Shown here in pieces: positions 46,449-58,864 of a DNA stretch of 64,000 nucleotides (its first letter is position 1; the number at the start of each line of letters is the position of its first letter). The stretch lies in contig JADFSR010000003.1 of assembly GCA_022560615.1 (NCBI GenBank), forward strand, positions 124,001 through 188,000. The letters run 5' to 3'. Made by a program: the position numbers and the translations under genes. The stretch is from Gemmatimonadota bacterium (GTDB lineage Bacteria; Gemmatimonadota; Gemmatimonadetes; Longimicrobiales; Gaopeijiaceae). The notes beneath the pieces are model-generated. The model was not told the DNA's origin. It worked only from the letters and a program-made list of their open reading frames with translations, and did not search any database.

Positions 46449-48860
46449 CTACTTCTTGCCCCGCTTCTTGGTCCCGTCGTCCCCGTAGTAGTAGTCGTGG
46501 TAGTACCCGTACTTGCCGTAGCTGCTGTAGTAGCGGGAGTCCCTGCGGTAGTCCACGTCGTTCAGGATGGAGCCCAGGATCCGCGCGTTCACATTATTGA
46601 GCTGCTCGACCGCATAGGTGAGGGCGCTCTTCTCGGTTACGTTGGCCCGGGCGACCAGCACCACGCCGTCCACCTTGGTGCCCAGCACGGCTGCGTCGGT
46701 CACCACCGTGAGAGGAGCGGAGTCGATCAGCACGAGATCGTACTGCTCGTCCAGGGCCTGCAGAAGCGTCTTCATGCGCTCGGAGCCCAGGATCTCCGCC
46801 GGGTTGGGCGGATAGGCGCCACACGGCATGAAGTCCATCTTTCCGCTTTCGAGCAGATCGATCTCCTGGATCGCGTCGCCGATATCGGCGGTTCCGCCGA
46901 GCACATCGGTGAGGCCCGGTTCGCGATCTACTCCGAAGACGCCGTTCAACACGCCCCGGCGTAGGTCGGCGTCGACGAGCAACGTCTTGATGCCCTGTTG
47001 CACGAGCGTGATCGCGAGGTTGGCTGCGCTCGTGGACTTGCCATCCTGGGGTAGGGGGCTCGTGAAGACGATCGTCTTGGGTGGCTTGTCCGGGTTCGAG
47101 AACGTGAGGTTGGTCCTCAGGTTGCGGTACGCCTCGGAGACCGGGTTGCGCGGGTCGCGGCCGGCAACGAGCCGGGCGCCCAGCTCGCCCGTGCCACCGA
47201 TGGGCGACTTCACAGCCTTCGCGTTCCTTCCGTTCAGTCCGGACTGGCGGATACGCGGGATCATGCCCAGGATCGGCGCGCCCCCCGTCGAGTTCTGAAC
47301 GTCTTCACGCGTGTGAACGGTCTCGTCCAGGTAGTCGCGGGTGAAGGCGATCCCGACGCCGAGCATGCTACCCGCGAGCAGGCCGAAAAACAGGTTGAGC
47401 AGGGCACGTGGCTTGACTGGCTCAGGCGGGAGAATCGCCACGTCCACGACGCGCACGCGCGCGTCGTCCACGGCCTCCAGGATCAGGGCTTCTTGCAGGC
47501 GGTTTCGGAGGGTCGTGTAGACCTCCTCGAGCACGTCCGTCTCTCGCCTGAGCCGGAGCAGCTGAACCTGGGTCTCAGGGATGCGTTCGAGGTCCGCTCC
47601 AAACCGCTCGAGCATGTCGTCGAAACCGACCACTTGGTTTTCGAGCCCCCGCAGGTAGGTGAGCACCGTGTTGCGGAGCTGCAGCTCGATCTCGTGGACC
47701 CGGTTGGTCAGGTTGGCGACGTCCGGATCCTCCATCAGCCGGCGCTGAAGAAGCAGTGATCGCTCCGAGACCGCCGCGTTCAGACCCCGCAGTAGCTCGG
47801 AGGCCGCCGCGTTGGGAAAGATCGTCGGAAAGGAGATCAGCTTCGTGTACGGGGACGGGTCCGATGGGTCGGCCAGCGCAGCTTCCTGCTCGATTTCGCT
47901 GACCAAGGTACGTAGAGCGTCCCGTTCGGCCTCGATGACGCTCCGCTGCGCCTGCAGCGAAGCCATCTGCGTCACCTGTGCGTCGGCTTCTGCCTGGATG
48001 CTCACGACTTGGTTCAGCTCACGGAACTCGGTGAGCTCCTCCTCGGCCTGCCGGAGCTGGATCGAGAGGGTGTCGATCTGGTCCTCGAGGAAAGCGACCG
48101 TGCTCGTCGCTTCGCGCTTTCGAACCCGTTGCCCCTTGGCCATGTATTTCGAGGCAAGCGTGTTCGGAACCAGGTGTACCATCTGGGTGTCGCTCGACTC
48201 GTACCGCACCGTGACGATGGCGGCCTCGCGGTTCGGGCGGGAAACCGCGATCGCCTCGCGCAGATTCTGGACTGCCATGTTGAAGGTTGAGACAGCCACG
48301 ACTACCTGCGTGTATTCGGCTGCTGCCTCCCGCAACGTGAAGGTCACGCCGGGCACGGCTGCGGGGCTACGAATCGCTGCAGTACCGACCGAGGTTCGAG
48401 TCTTCTCTTCGGTGATCGAGAAGCTGCCGTCCGGGAGCGCGTCCAGAACATAGACGGCCTCCGGCGCCCACGGCTCCACGTGGATGGCACCCAGCAGCAC
48501 CGTGCGCGCCACGCCCCGAGGGGCCTGTACGTGGACCTGGAGACCCAGTGAGTCGACGACCTCCTCGGCGAGCGTCCGGCTCCGCAAGACCTCCATCTCG
48601 GTCTCGACTTCGCTACCCGTCGAAAGCGTCTGCAGGATGTCGAGTACCGGGATGTCCGAGCGTTCCTCCTCGATCTGGATCGAGGTCACCGATTGGTACA
48701 CCGGGACGGTATAGTACGTATAACCTGCGGCGGCGCCGACGCATGCAACGAAGGAGAACGCAATGACCAGCCAATTCCGCATCAGAAGGTTCCAGACCTC
48801 GCGAAGGTTGATCCCGTCCTCTTGACGGGCACCGCTGCCAAGGCCTCGCGTCGATCCCAT
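46449..48860 (-). CDS. Wzc-type polysaccharide co-polymerase and tyrosine kinase (BY-kinase)
   Basis: This inner-membrane protein has 803 residues. The Wzz domain has a first helix (IAFSFVACVGAAAGYTYY), a long periplasmic coiled coil, and a second helix (LLNLFFGLLAGSMLGVGIAF) at about residue 515-535. The cytosolic kinase has Walker A SPLPQDGKST (601-610), Walker A' TLLVDADLRRG (626-636) and Walker B DLVLID (708-713). The last 35 residues hold ten Tyr in a cluster, the autophosphorylation tail. The start at 48860 is chosen by alignment to the Wzz domain. It is transcribed with wza (8 bp gap). Control of chain length by phosphorylation is the known role of the family. Confidence 0.94.
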   Translation of the reverse strand: MGSTRGLGSGARQEDGINLREVWNLLMRNWLVIAFSFVACVGAAAGYTYYTVPVYQSVTSIQIEEERSDIPVLDILQTLSTGSEVETEMEVLRSRTLAEEVVDSLGLQVHVQAPRGVARTVLLGAIHVEPWAPEAVYVLDALPDGSFSITEEKTRTSVGTAAIRSPAAVPGVTFTLREAAAEYTQVVVAVSTFNMAVQNLREAIAVSRPNREAAIVTVRYESSDTQMVHLVPNTLASKYMAKGQRVRKREATSTVAFLEDQIDTLSIQLRQAEEELTEFRELNQVVSIQAEADAQVTQMASLQAQRSVIEAERDALRTLVSEIEQEAALADPSDPSPYTKLISFPTIFPNAAASELLRGLNAAVSERSLLLQRRLMEDPDVANLTNRVHEIELQLRNTVLTYLRGLENQVVGFDDMLERFGADLERIPETQVQLLRLRRETDVLEEVYTTLRNRLQEALILEAVDDARVRVVDVAILPPEPVKPRALLNLFFGLLAGSMLGVGIAFTRDYLDETVHTREDVQNSTGGAPILGMIPRIRQSGLNGRNAKAVKSPIGGTGELGARLVAGRDPRNPVSEAYRNLRTNLTFSNPDKPPKTIVFTSPLPQDGKSTSAANLAITLVQQGIKTLLVDADLRRGVLNGVFGVDREPGLTDVLGGTADIGDAIQEIDLLESGKMDFMPCGAYPPNPAEILGSERMKTLLQALDEQYDLVLIDSAPLTVVTDAAVLGTKVDGVVLVARANVTEKSALTYAVEQLNNVNARILGSILNDVDYRRDSRYYSSYGKYGYYHDYYYGDDGTKKRGKK

Positions 48861-48868
48861 GGATGCCT

Positions 48869-49483
48869 CTACCGAATGAACAGAGCGATGACGAGGGCGA
48901 CGGAGGCGCTGAGCGCGGTCGCCACGACGTTCGAGTTTCGGCTCATCCAACTCCGTTCGGGTACGAAGATCTGGTCGCCGGAGCGGATGAGCGAGCCGCT
49001 CAGTCGCGTATCGGAGCTGATGTCGATTGCGATCTCCTGGCCGTCACGGAGGATCCGGATCTTATCCGGATCGCCCAGTGCGGTCGCCCCTCCGGCCATG
49101 GCCAGAGCGTCGGCGATCGTGACCGTCTGGTCGACGAGATGAAGTCCCGGATCGTTGACAGAGCCGAAGATGCGAACCCTCTTGAGCACGATCACCTGGA
49201 TGTTGGGGTCTCGGAGGGTCCGCCCGTAGTCCGCGAGCAGACGCGCCTCCAGCGTGGCCGGTGTGTCGGCCAGCACGTTGTACTCGCCCACCCGCGGGAA
49301 TACTACTGATCCCGATTCGTCGACGATGAAGTCGCCCGACATGTCGAGCTCACGCCAGATGCTCAACCGGATTACGTCGCCGGGGCGAATCGTCGGGCCA
49401 CCACCCGCGGTCTCTTGAGCGCCGCTGGGCAGCGCCGGACTCAGAGCCATGATGCCAATCAATGCAGTAGTGATGCGTCGCAC
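48869..49483 (-). CDS. Short Wza-like polysaccharide export protein, copy 1
   Basis: A signal peptide (RRITTALIGIMALSPALPSGAQ) is followed by a polysaccharide-export domain (IRPGDVIRLSIWRELDMSGDFIVDESGSV) and one SLBB domain (KRVRIFGSVNDPGLHLVD). The end has a motif W-M-S-R-N followed by a hydrophobic helix (VVATALSASVALVIALFIR). There is no lipobox Cys, unlike E. coli Wza. Length 204. It is the promoter-proximal gene of the wza-wzc pair and is divergent from secA. Close in layout to 58865-59488. Confidence 0.88.
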   Translation of the reverse strand: MRRITTALIGIMALSPALPSGAQETAGGGPTIRPGDVIRLSIWRELDMSGDFIVDESGSVVFPRVGEYNVLADTPATLEARLLADYGRTLRDPNIQVIVLKRVRIFGSVNDPGLHLVDQTVTIADALAMAGGATALGDPDKIRILRDGQEIAIDISSDTRLSGSLIRSGDQIFVPERSWMSRNSNVVATALSASVALVIALFIR

Positions 49484-49695
49484 GGCATGGACGAGGGTTG
49501 AAGAGTCGTGTCAGGAGGCGGGTTCACCACAAACGCTTCCGCCTGCAATGTACCATTGGGCAAATATTGCAACAACGATGCCGGGCTTCTCGGCTCGGGC
49601 TTCCCGGATCGACAGGTGCGGTCCCGATCTTTCCCAGCGGAAGGGTGTAGACGGTTCGGCCCAATTTGCGTTCCCGTCGTACCTCTGCAGAATCC
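49484..49695. promoter_or_regulatory. Divergent intergenic region between wza-1 and secA
   Basis: The 212-bp space must contain promoters for both directions. On the minus strand a candidate was found (see 49547-49575). For secA no clear -35/-10 pair was recognised. No terminators or long repeats are seen. The region is less GC-rich near 49547-49580. Confidence 0.5.
49547..49575 (-). promoter_or_regulatory. Candidate promoter of wza-1/wzc
   Basis: Read on the minus strand, TTGTTG (49575-49570), a 17-bp spacer and TACATT (49552-49547) lie 64 bp before the wza start. The spacing is ideal and the surrounding sequence is AT-rich for this genome. Confidence 0.38.
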
Positions 49696-52998
<3,303 letters not shown>

Positions 52999-53119
52999 TC
53001 TCGGCACTCGGCTCCTGGTCATCGCGGGATCTCCGGCAACAGCTATCGGAATCACCGATGACGCATCATCTTAAGGCGTTCGGCGCTTCAGCCGGTCCCC
53101 CAGCCCCAACCACGACTTC

Positions 53120-55054
53120 ATGGACCCCACATCGCTAGTCGATCTGGTTGGAAAAGGCGGTCTCAGGTTCGCTAGACGTCACAGGCGGCTCGTGGCATCG
53201 GTCGTCTTCGGGGCCGTCGCGGCTGGGTCGCTCACGCTGGCGTACCTCGCGCGTTTCGAGTTCGAGTCAGCTGCGTTCGTTGGATGGGGCTTCGGCCAGG
53301 CTCTGGTTCTGCTCATCTTCATTCGCCTGGGCGTCAACTATTTCTTCCGCCTCGGCATCAGTCGCTGGAGGTTTGCGGGCACTCACGACTTTGTCCGGTT
53401 GCTGGGCGCGACCACGGTGGGCTCGGGGCTGTTCTTGGCTTTGACCTGGGGCTTCGCGTGGCTGCCTTCGGTGCCTCGATCCGTGATCCTCCTCGAGTGG
53501 GTTTTTAGCGCTTATGCGACAGGCGGCGTGTGGGTGATGTACCGCCTTGTATACGAATTCTTCCTGGTCCGACAGGCTACGGACCGGCGGCGCGTGCTTG
53601 TCGTCGGAGCCGGTGAGGCGGGGCAGTTGTTGGTGCACCAAATGCTCCGCTCGCGCATGGGATACGTGCCGGTCGCCATCGTCGACGACGACCCGTTCAA
53701 ATGGCGTACCCTCGTGCACGGTATCGAGGTAGTGGGGGCCACCAAGGACATCGGTGCGATCGCCAGGGCGTGCGCGGCGGACGAGATCGTGATAGGGATT
53801 CCCAGCGCTGGCACCGAGGATCTCCGTCGGATCGTGGAGAGCTGCGAGTCGGTGAGCCTACCTATGAAGATCCTTCCGGGGATCGACGAGGTGCTGCGTG
53901 GTCAGGCCTCGCTGAATCAGATCCGAGAGATCCAGGTCGAGGACCTCTTGGGAAGGGACCCAGTTCGACTGGAGCTGCCCGAGCTCGCTCAGGCCATGGA
54001 CGGTACCACTGTGTTGGTCACGGGAGCGGCGGGGTCGATCGGCTCTGAGCTCGCTCGGCAGATCGCCGTCAACTCACCCCGGTGCTTGGTCCTATACGAC
54101 CAGGCCGAGACCCCTCTGTACTTCCTCGAGCTGGAGCTCAGAGAGCTCGCCCCCCGAGTCGACATCGTACCCGTGGTCGCGAGCATCACTGATGCCGATG
54201 CGTTCGAGCGTGTGATCGACCGGTACCATCCCAAGATGGTGTTCCACGCGGCGGCCTATAAGCACGTGCCGATGATGGAGCACAACCCCCGCTCCGCTGC
54301 GCGGACGAACGTCGTCGGGACCCATATCGTCGGCAGTTTGGCGGCTGCGGGCGGTGCCCAGACGGTGGTCTTGGTCAGCACGGACAAGTCGGTCGCTCCG
54401 TCGAACATCATGGGTGCGACCAAACAAGTGGCCGAACGGGTGATTCTGAGCCTGCAAGCGAGATATCCCGACACCGCGTTCGGCGCTGTACGCTTCGGGA
54501 ACGTGCTCGGCAGCAACGGAAGCGTGATCCCGCTGTTCCGGAAGCAGTTGGAGCGAGGCGAGCCGCTCACCGTGACACATGAGGACGCGACGCGCTACTT
54601 CATGACCATCCCCGAGGCCGCTCAGCTGATCCTGAAGGCTTCGCTTCTGCGGTCCTTCCAGGGCCATGTAGCCATGCTCGACATGGGGGAGCCCGTGCGG
54701 ATCCTCGATCTCGCTCGCGACCTGATCCGACTCTCCGGTCAGCCCTTCCGCCTGGGGAAGAATGTCATCGTGACAGGCTTGAGGCCCGGGGAGAAGATCC
54801 ACGAGGAGCTGTCGGCTCCGGACGAGACGGTTCACGAGACCGAGGAGCGCAAGGTGTTCCTCGTAGAGACACCAGCCGGCTTCTCCGATTTGCCGTACGA
54901 GTTGGAGACGGCGCTCGAGTCAGCGAACCTCACGGGCGTTCTCGACTTTCTGACGGCGGAGTTCCCCGACGTCGTATGCCCAAGTGAGGGTCTAACTGTC
55001 GCTGAGCCCGGGACGCTTGATCCCGTTGAACTCGCGCACGAGGCTAGCGGATAA
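53120..55054 (+). CDS. CapD/WbpM-type nucleotide-sugar 4,6-dehydratase, membrane form
   Basis: The first part (residues 1-150) has four predicted helices; then comes a cofactor-binding domain (VLVVGAGEAGQLL), and a second SDR domain with GAAGSIGSELARQI. Catalytic residues are STDKSVAPSNIMGATK, where Met replaces the usual Tyr, as in WbpM/PglF. The enzymes make UDP-4-keto-6-deoxy-GlcNAc for rare sugars such as bacillosamine or QuiNAc/FucNAc. Length 644. Its last 11 bp overlap the end of the opposite-strand wzi-2. It begins 121 bp after secA. Confidence 0.92.
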   Translation: MDPTSLVDLVGKGGLRFARRHRRLVASVVFGAVAAGSLTLAYLARFEFESAAFVGWGFGQALVLLIFIRLGVNYFFRLGISRWRFAGTHDFVRLLGATTVGSGLFLALTWGFAWLPSVPRSVILLEWVFSAYATGGVWVMYRLVYEFFLVRQATDRRRVLVVGAGEAGQLLVHQMLRSRMGYVPVAIVDDDPFKWRTLVHGIEVVGATKDIGAIARACAADEIVIGIPSAGTEDLRRIVESCESVSLPMKILPGIDEVLRGQASLNQIREIQVEDLLGRDPVRLELPELAQAMDGTTVLVTGAAGSIGSELARQIAVNSPRCLVLYDQAETPLYFLELELRELAPRVDIVPVVASITDADAFERVIDRYHPKMVFHAAAYKHVPMMEHNPRSAARTNVVGTHIVGSLAAAGGAQTVVLVSTDKSVAPSNIMGATKQVAERVILSLQARYPDTAFGAVRFGNVLGSNGSVIPLFRKQLERGEPLTVTHEDATRYFMTIPEAAQLILKASLLRSFQGHVAMLDMGEPVRILDLARDLIRLSGQPFRLGKNVIVTGLRPGEKIHEELSAPDETVHETEERKVFLVETPAGFSDLPYELETALESANLTGVLDFLTAEFPDVVCPSEGLTVAEPGTLDPVELAHEASG

Positions 55055-56630
55055 GCGTGGGGCTCCACACCAGATAGACGTCCGCCCAGGCGTTCCACTC
55101 TCGCACGAACACGCGGCTCCCCCCGTGAAGGAGGCGCAGGAAGTCCCGGTTCTTTCTCCGGCTGATGGCCATTTCGACAGCTATGGTGACGGGCCCCAAC
55201 GCCCGGTCTACACCCAGACGCCCTCCGGCCCTGACGCCTAGAGTCCATTCCAGGTCGTGACCACGAAAGCCATGGTCGAAGGCGTGGACACGGAAATAAG
55301 TATCGTCGTCGCGGCGCGCCCTCTCGGCGAAGAAGCCGAAGGTGTGGCCCGCGCGCAGCCAGTCCACGGCCAGGTACTGGGCGTTCGAGCCGGGGCCGAT
55401 CCAGGTACCGAGCAGTTGTCCCCGATGGGTGTGGCCATGCCCTGTTCGGGGTGGCGCGTACGTCGTCGGGTCCGGTGTCGGCGCGTCAGGCTGCGGGAGC
55501 TCCATGGCTTGCTTCACGAGCTCACCCGACATCCTCCACCGACCGCCTGAGGACGTAGTGTCGGTTCGCGCGAAGCCCAACACGTAGATCAGACTCAGGC
55601 GGGTGTCGGACACGCCGGGCACAGGGTTCAGGAAGCCTTCCCCCCGGCCGATCTCGGCGTACGCCTCGAAACCCTCCTCGGGGAAGCCGAACCGGACAGT
55701 GAACGTCCCCATCGGGGTTCCCCTCCTCGCCGGGTCCTCGCCATCCGGATCTCCGGTGAGGAGTTGGCCCAACTGACGCAGCTTCAACTCTCCGTCCGGA
55801 AGCGGTTCGTGGCGGACGACGGAATAGGCCAACTCGAGACCGGGGACGAAGTCGATCCTCCACGCGAGCTGAAACGCCCCGAGAAGCGTCCGGTTGTTTC
55901 CTGGGTCCGCATCGTACCAGGGTGATTCCCGCAGCAGGCCCCACAACAACCGGCCGGTGAAGCCGCCGAGTGCAGTCGCCGCCGGGCGGCTGTTCTCCGC
56001 GTAAGCGTGAGGGAAGCCCCCCGACGTTCCGCTGAAGAGCAGCGGGTATCTCCGGGCGGGACCCCACCAGAGTGTTTCGTTGGACACGCCAACCGACAGC
56101 GGCCCGGCGCCGACTTCGAGAAAGCTGTTGCCGAGATCGAGCTCGAGGCTGCTTCCGCTGCCGGGGCGCATGAAGCGGTCGAGACCACGGTTCCCCCACG
56201 GATAGGAGAACCTGGAGAACCCCGGCGTCGTCGTATCGGGCAGCGAAAAAGCCAGGTTCTGCGCCCAAGCGATCTCGGGCTCCACGGAGAGGATGAGTCT
56301 GCCGCGCTGAACGCGGAATCCTCCGGACACGGCCGAAGACAGGCCTCGTCCGGCCCAATGCACGCCGTTGTTCCGATCGGCTGGGTATGCGCTCCGATAC
56401 GATCCCGTGCTCCGCCACGGCAGGAGACCCCACCCGGCGCTCGTGTCGACTTTTGGGCTCGGCGGCAAGGGAAGCCGGCGTAGGTCCAGGCAGCTCCGGC
56501 TTGCGCGTGCCGAGGAGAGCCTCACCCCGAGCGGGCAGATGTCTCCGGTACCCTGGGCAGCCGACGGGTCGAAGGCGCCCTGCGCCAAGAGGAGGACCAC
56601 GAGCGCGAAGAAGCGGGCTTGGGCTGACAT
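55044..56630 (-). CDS. Wzi-like outer-membrane protein, copy 2
   Basis: The 528-residue protein has a signal peptide (SAQARFFALVVLLLAQGAFDPSAAQ), followed by alternating strands. The WWGPARRYPLLFSGTSGGFPHAY motif is the hallmark WWGP ... LL-S ... FPH of the capsule assembly Wzi family and fits it better than copy 1. The ending (WADVYLVWSPTLIR) has an aromatic-rich strand. It is transcribed against capD and away from the RCC1 lipoprotein gene, whose start lies 57 bp away. Attachment of the polysaccharide to the cell surface is the inferred role. Confidence 0.82.
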   Translation of the reverse strand: MSAQARFFALVVLLLAQGAFDPSAAQGTGDICPLGVRLSSARASRSCLDLRRLPLPPSPKVDTSAGWGLLPWRSTGSYRSAYPADRNNGVHWAGRGLSSAVSGGFRVQRGRLILSVEPEIAWAQNLAFSLPDTTTPGFSRFSYPWGNRGLDRFMRPGSGSSLELDLGNSFLEVGAGPLSVGVSNETLWWGPARRYPLLFSGTSGGFPHAYAENSRPAATALGGFTGRLLWGLLRESPWYDADPGNNRTLLGAFQLAWRIDFVPGLELAYSVVRHEPLPDGELKLRQLGQLLTGDPDGEDPARRGTPMGTFTVRFGFPEEGFEAYAEIGRGEGFLNPVPGVSDTRLSLIYVLGFARTDTTSSGGRWRMSGELVKQAMELPQPDAPTPDPTTYAPPRTGHGHTHRGQLLGTWIGPGSNAQYLAVDWLRAGHTFGFFAERARRDDDTYFRVHAFDHGFRGHDLEWTLGVRAGGRLGVDRALGPVTIAVEMAISRRKNRDFLRLLHGGSRVFVREWNAWADVYLVWSPTLIR

Positions 56631-56686
56631 GCGGGAAGGCTATCACCTCTGGACGGGTGCGCGTAGGGTGGTTCACTTGTCCCGCC

Positions 56687-57775
56687 ATGAATCACGCCGG
56701 GCAGAGCCTCCGATCCGCCGTACCCTTGTTGGGTCTGCTCCTGGTCGCCTGCGACGTGACCGAGCCGGTGGTGGACTTCGACGAGCTGGAGTGGGTCGCC
56801 GTGTCGGCGGGGCGTGAGCACACCTGTGCCCTGACCGCGGAGGCTCGCCTCGCGTGCTGGGGTGCCAACGATCGGGGTCAGTTGGGAACGGACGACTCGG
56901 CGGATCGTGCCGATGCTACCTTCGTCCGGACTGCCGTCCGCTTCCGGGCGGTTTCGTCCGGCGGGCGCCATACCTGCGCCATCGACGTGCAACGCGCACT
57001 CTGGTGCTGGGGAGCCAACGACCTGGGCCAACTAGGCGACGGAACGTCGCAGGACCGTCGTACGCCGGTTCTGGTAAACATCCAGGGACCGTTCACTGAC
57101 GTAAGCGCGGGGGGCGAGCATACCTGCGCGGTCCGGGTCGCCGCCGAGGGTCTGTGCTGGGGGGCGAATCAGGCCGGGCAGGTCGGGAGCGGTGTGGACT
57201 CTCAGGGGGGGCTTCCGCCCAGCCCCATCCGCGGCGCGTTGACCTTTGCCGCCGTTTCAGCCGGTGGTACACACTCCTGCGGTGTGGCGAACGGAGGTGG
57301 TGGCTTTTGCTGGGGGGGGAACCAGACCGGAAGCCTGGGGACCGGCACGCTGATCGACAGCTCCTCGCCTGTGATCGTGTCCGGCGAAAGACTGTTTGTG
57401 GTCCTTCGGGCGGGGGACACGCACTCATGCGGCGTGGACGACCAAGCGCGCGGGTGGTGTTGGGGGAACAACCAATTCGGGCAGGTCGTGAGCACTCCCG
57501 TGCGGATCGAGGGGAGTCCGGTCTCCCGTTCGGACGCCTCGTTTCGCGACATCGGAGTGGGCGAGCACTGGACCTGCGCCCTACTCGCTCGAGGAGATGT
57601 ACGATGTTGGGGAGTGCGCTGGGATCGGACCGCGGCGGACGGAAGCCACCCGGTGTCTCGAGACGGGTGGGCGCCCGAAATCGGGTCGGCGAGCACTCCC
57701 GTCGCTCTTTCCGTCGGTGCTCGACACGCTTGCATCGTTTCCGAGGCGACGCGAGTCTTTTGCTGGGGCAGATAA
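56687..57775 (+). CDS. RCC1-repeat lipoprotein, seven-bladed propeller
   Basis: The protein has 362 residues. The signal ends LLGLLLVAC (lipobox LVAC), so it is probably a lipoprotein. Seven repeats follow, each with H-x-C near the start and C-W-G at the end, usually followed by x-N-x-x-G-Q-L/V-G. Six repeats have the pattern in full; the last ends at the C-terminus. Seven repeats match a closed RCC1 beta-propeller, and the two Cys per repeat could form a disulfide in each blade. Such proteins are abundant in Gemmatimonadota and Myxococcota. The GTP-exchange activity of eukaryotic RCC1 is not implied. It lies among export genes, so a surface role is inferred. Confidence 0.87.
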   Translation: MNHAGQSLRSAVPLLGLLLVACDVTEPVVDFDELEWVAVSAGREHTCALTAEARLACWGANDRGQLGTDDSADRADATFVRTAVRFRAVSSGGRHTCAIDVQRALWCWGANDLGQLGDGTSQDRRTPVLVNIQGPFTDVSAGGEHTCAVRVAAEGLCWGANQAGQVGSGVDSQGGLPPSPIRGALTFAAVSAGGTHSCGVANGGGGFCWGGNQTGSLGTGTLIDSSSPVIVSGERLFVVLRAGDTHSCGVDDQARGWCWGNNQFGQVVSTPVRIEGSPVSRSDASFRDIGVGEHWTCALLARGDVRCWGVRWDRTAADGSHPVSRDGWAPEIGSASTPVALSVGARHACIVSEATRVFCWGR

Positions 57776-57912
57776 TCTGTGCGCAACAACCGCTTTCGAC
57801 TTTTTTTTTGGAGATTGAGGGTTTGCCCTTGATGCGACTGGTACTAACTTGCGGGGCGCCATCCCAATAGGATGCCGACCAGTGGCAACCCCTTCCTTGT
57901 CCTCACGTAGCC
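57776..57912 (+). other. Gap between RCC1 gene and sugar transferase gene
   Basis: The 137-bp gap has no gene. A run of nine T (57801-57809) follows the RCC1 gene but no strong stem precedes it. CATCC-CAATA-GGATG is a weak hairpin near 57861-57875. A possible promoter lies at 57823-57850. Confidence 0.4.
57823..57850 (+). promoter_or_regulatory. Possible promoter of the wcaJ-wza-wzz-wzx operon
   Basis: TTGCCC (57823-57828) and TAACTT (57845-57850), separated by 16 bp, are a fair -35/-10 pair 62 bp before the sugar-transferase start. The motif continues TTGC, like TAnnTTG. Moderate similarity only. Confidence 0.33.
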
Positions 57913-58827
57913 ATGAGCGCTGACCAAGAGCGGCTTCGCGTCCGGGATCGGGCTGCCGTCGCTGAAGAGCGAGTCGACCAGGTACCGCCATCGCGGAACG
58001 GCCAACGGCCCAACGCGAAGCTGAGCATCGGGGAACTGGGAGAACGGGTGCTACGGGGGCAGGGTGTGAGCAACGGCGTAGCGCCGAGGCATGCCGCCGC
58101 GACCAACGGTGTGGGGCCGGAGCATGCTTCGACCAACGGCGCGAGGCTGGGGCGTACCTTAGTTGCGCATGACGTGGATTGGGATTCCTGCCTTCCGGAT
58201 CGCAGTTCCGGTCTGGCGTGGCGAGCGGGCCAGCGCGTCAAGCGGGTGCTCGACGCCGTTCTGGCCTTTGGCATGGTCCTGGCCCTTCTTCCGCTCTTCA
58301 TCGTCGTGGCTCTCATGGTGAGGCTCACGTCCCGGGGCCCGTCCCTCTACGTGTGTGAGTACGTGGGGCGGCGTGGGCGCCGCTTCATCGGCTACAAGTT
58401 CCGCACGATGGTGGCCGACGCGGAGGCCAAGAAGGCGGCGCTCCTTCATCTCAACCACATGAAGGGTCCGGCCTTCAAGATCCGGCGCGATCCTCGGATC
58501 ACTCCCTTGGGGCGAATCCTTCGCAAGTTCTCCATCGATGAGCTCCCCCAGCTCTGGAACGTGGTGAAAGGGGACATGAGCCTTGTCGGCCCTCGCCCAC
58601 CCCTGCCCGAGGAGTGGCTCGAGTTCAAGGACTGGCAGCGGGCCAAGTTGGCGGTGGTCCCGGGCATCACCTGCTTCTGGCAGGTCAACGGGCGAAGTGA
58701 CATCGTGGACTTCGACGAGTGGGCTCGCCTGGACTTGGAGTACATCGAGCGGTGGAGTCTCTGGGAGGACTCCAAGCTTCTCGTCCGGACCATCCCCGCC
58801 GTGCTCAAGGGCTACGGCGCCTACTGA
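57913..58827 (+). CDS. Initiating sugar phosphoglycosyltransferase (WcaJ/WbaP family)
   Basis: This monotopic enzyme transfers a sugar-1-phosphate to undecaprenyl phosphate and starts the repeating unit. The membrane helix (AVLAFGMVLALLPLFIVVALMVRL) is at about residues 113-137. The catalytic domain contains GYKFRTM, the Asp-Glu pair in FSIDELPQLWNV, KGDMSLVGPRPPLP, and PGITCFWQVNGRS. Length 304. The first 100 residues are not in the family core: they are polar and contain NG-A/V repeats (GVSNGVAPRH, ATNGVGPEH, STNGAR). That part may be disordered. Directly followed by wza-2, wzz and wzx genes. Confidence 0.92.
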   Translation: MSADQERLRVRDRAAVAEERVDQVPPSRNGQRPNAKLSIGELGERVLRGQGVSNGVAPRHAAATNGVGPEHASTNGARLGRTLVAHDVDWDSCLPDRSSGLAWRAGQRVKRVLDAVLAFGMVLALLPLFIVVALMVRLTSRGPSLYVCEYVGRRGRRFIGYKFRTMVADAEAKKAALLHLNHMKGPAFKIRRDPRITPLGRILRKFSIDELPQLWNVVKGDMSLVGPRPPLPEEWLEFKDWQRAKLAVVPGITCFWQVNGRSDIVDFDEWARLDLEYIERWSLWEDSKLLVRTIPAVLKGYGAY

Positions 58828-58864
58828 CGCTTTGGCCCCGCCCTGGGGCGCCCGTGTCCCGCCG

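Noticed and set aside
55044-55054. Functional antisense control between capD and wzi-2
   Set aside because: The two genes overlap by 11 bp at their stop codons, which is common for convergent genes. There is no added signal.
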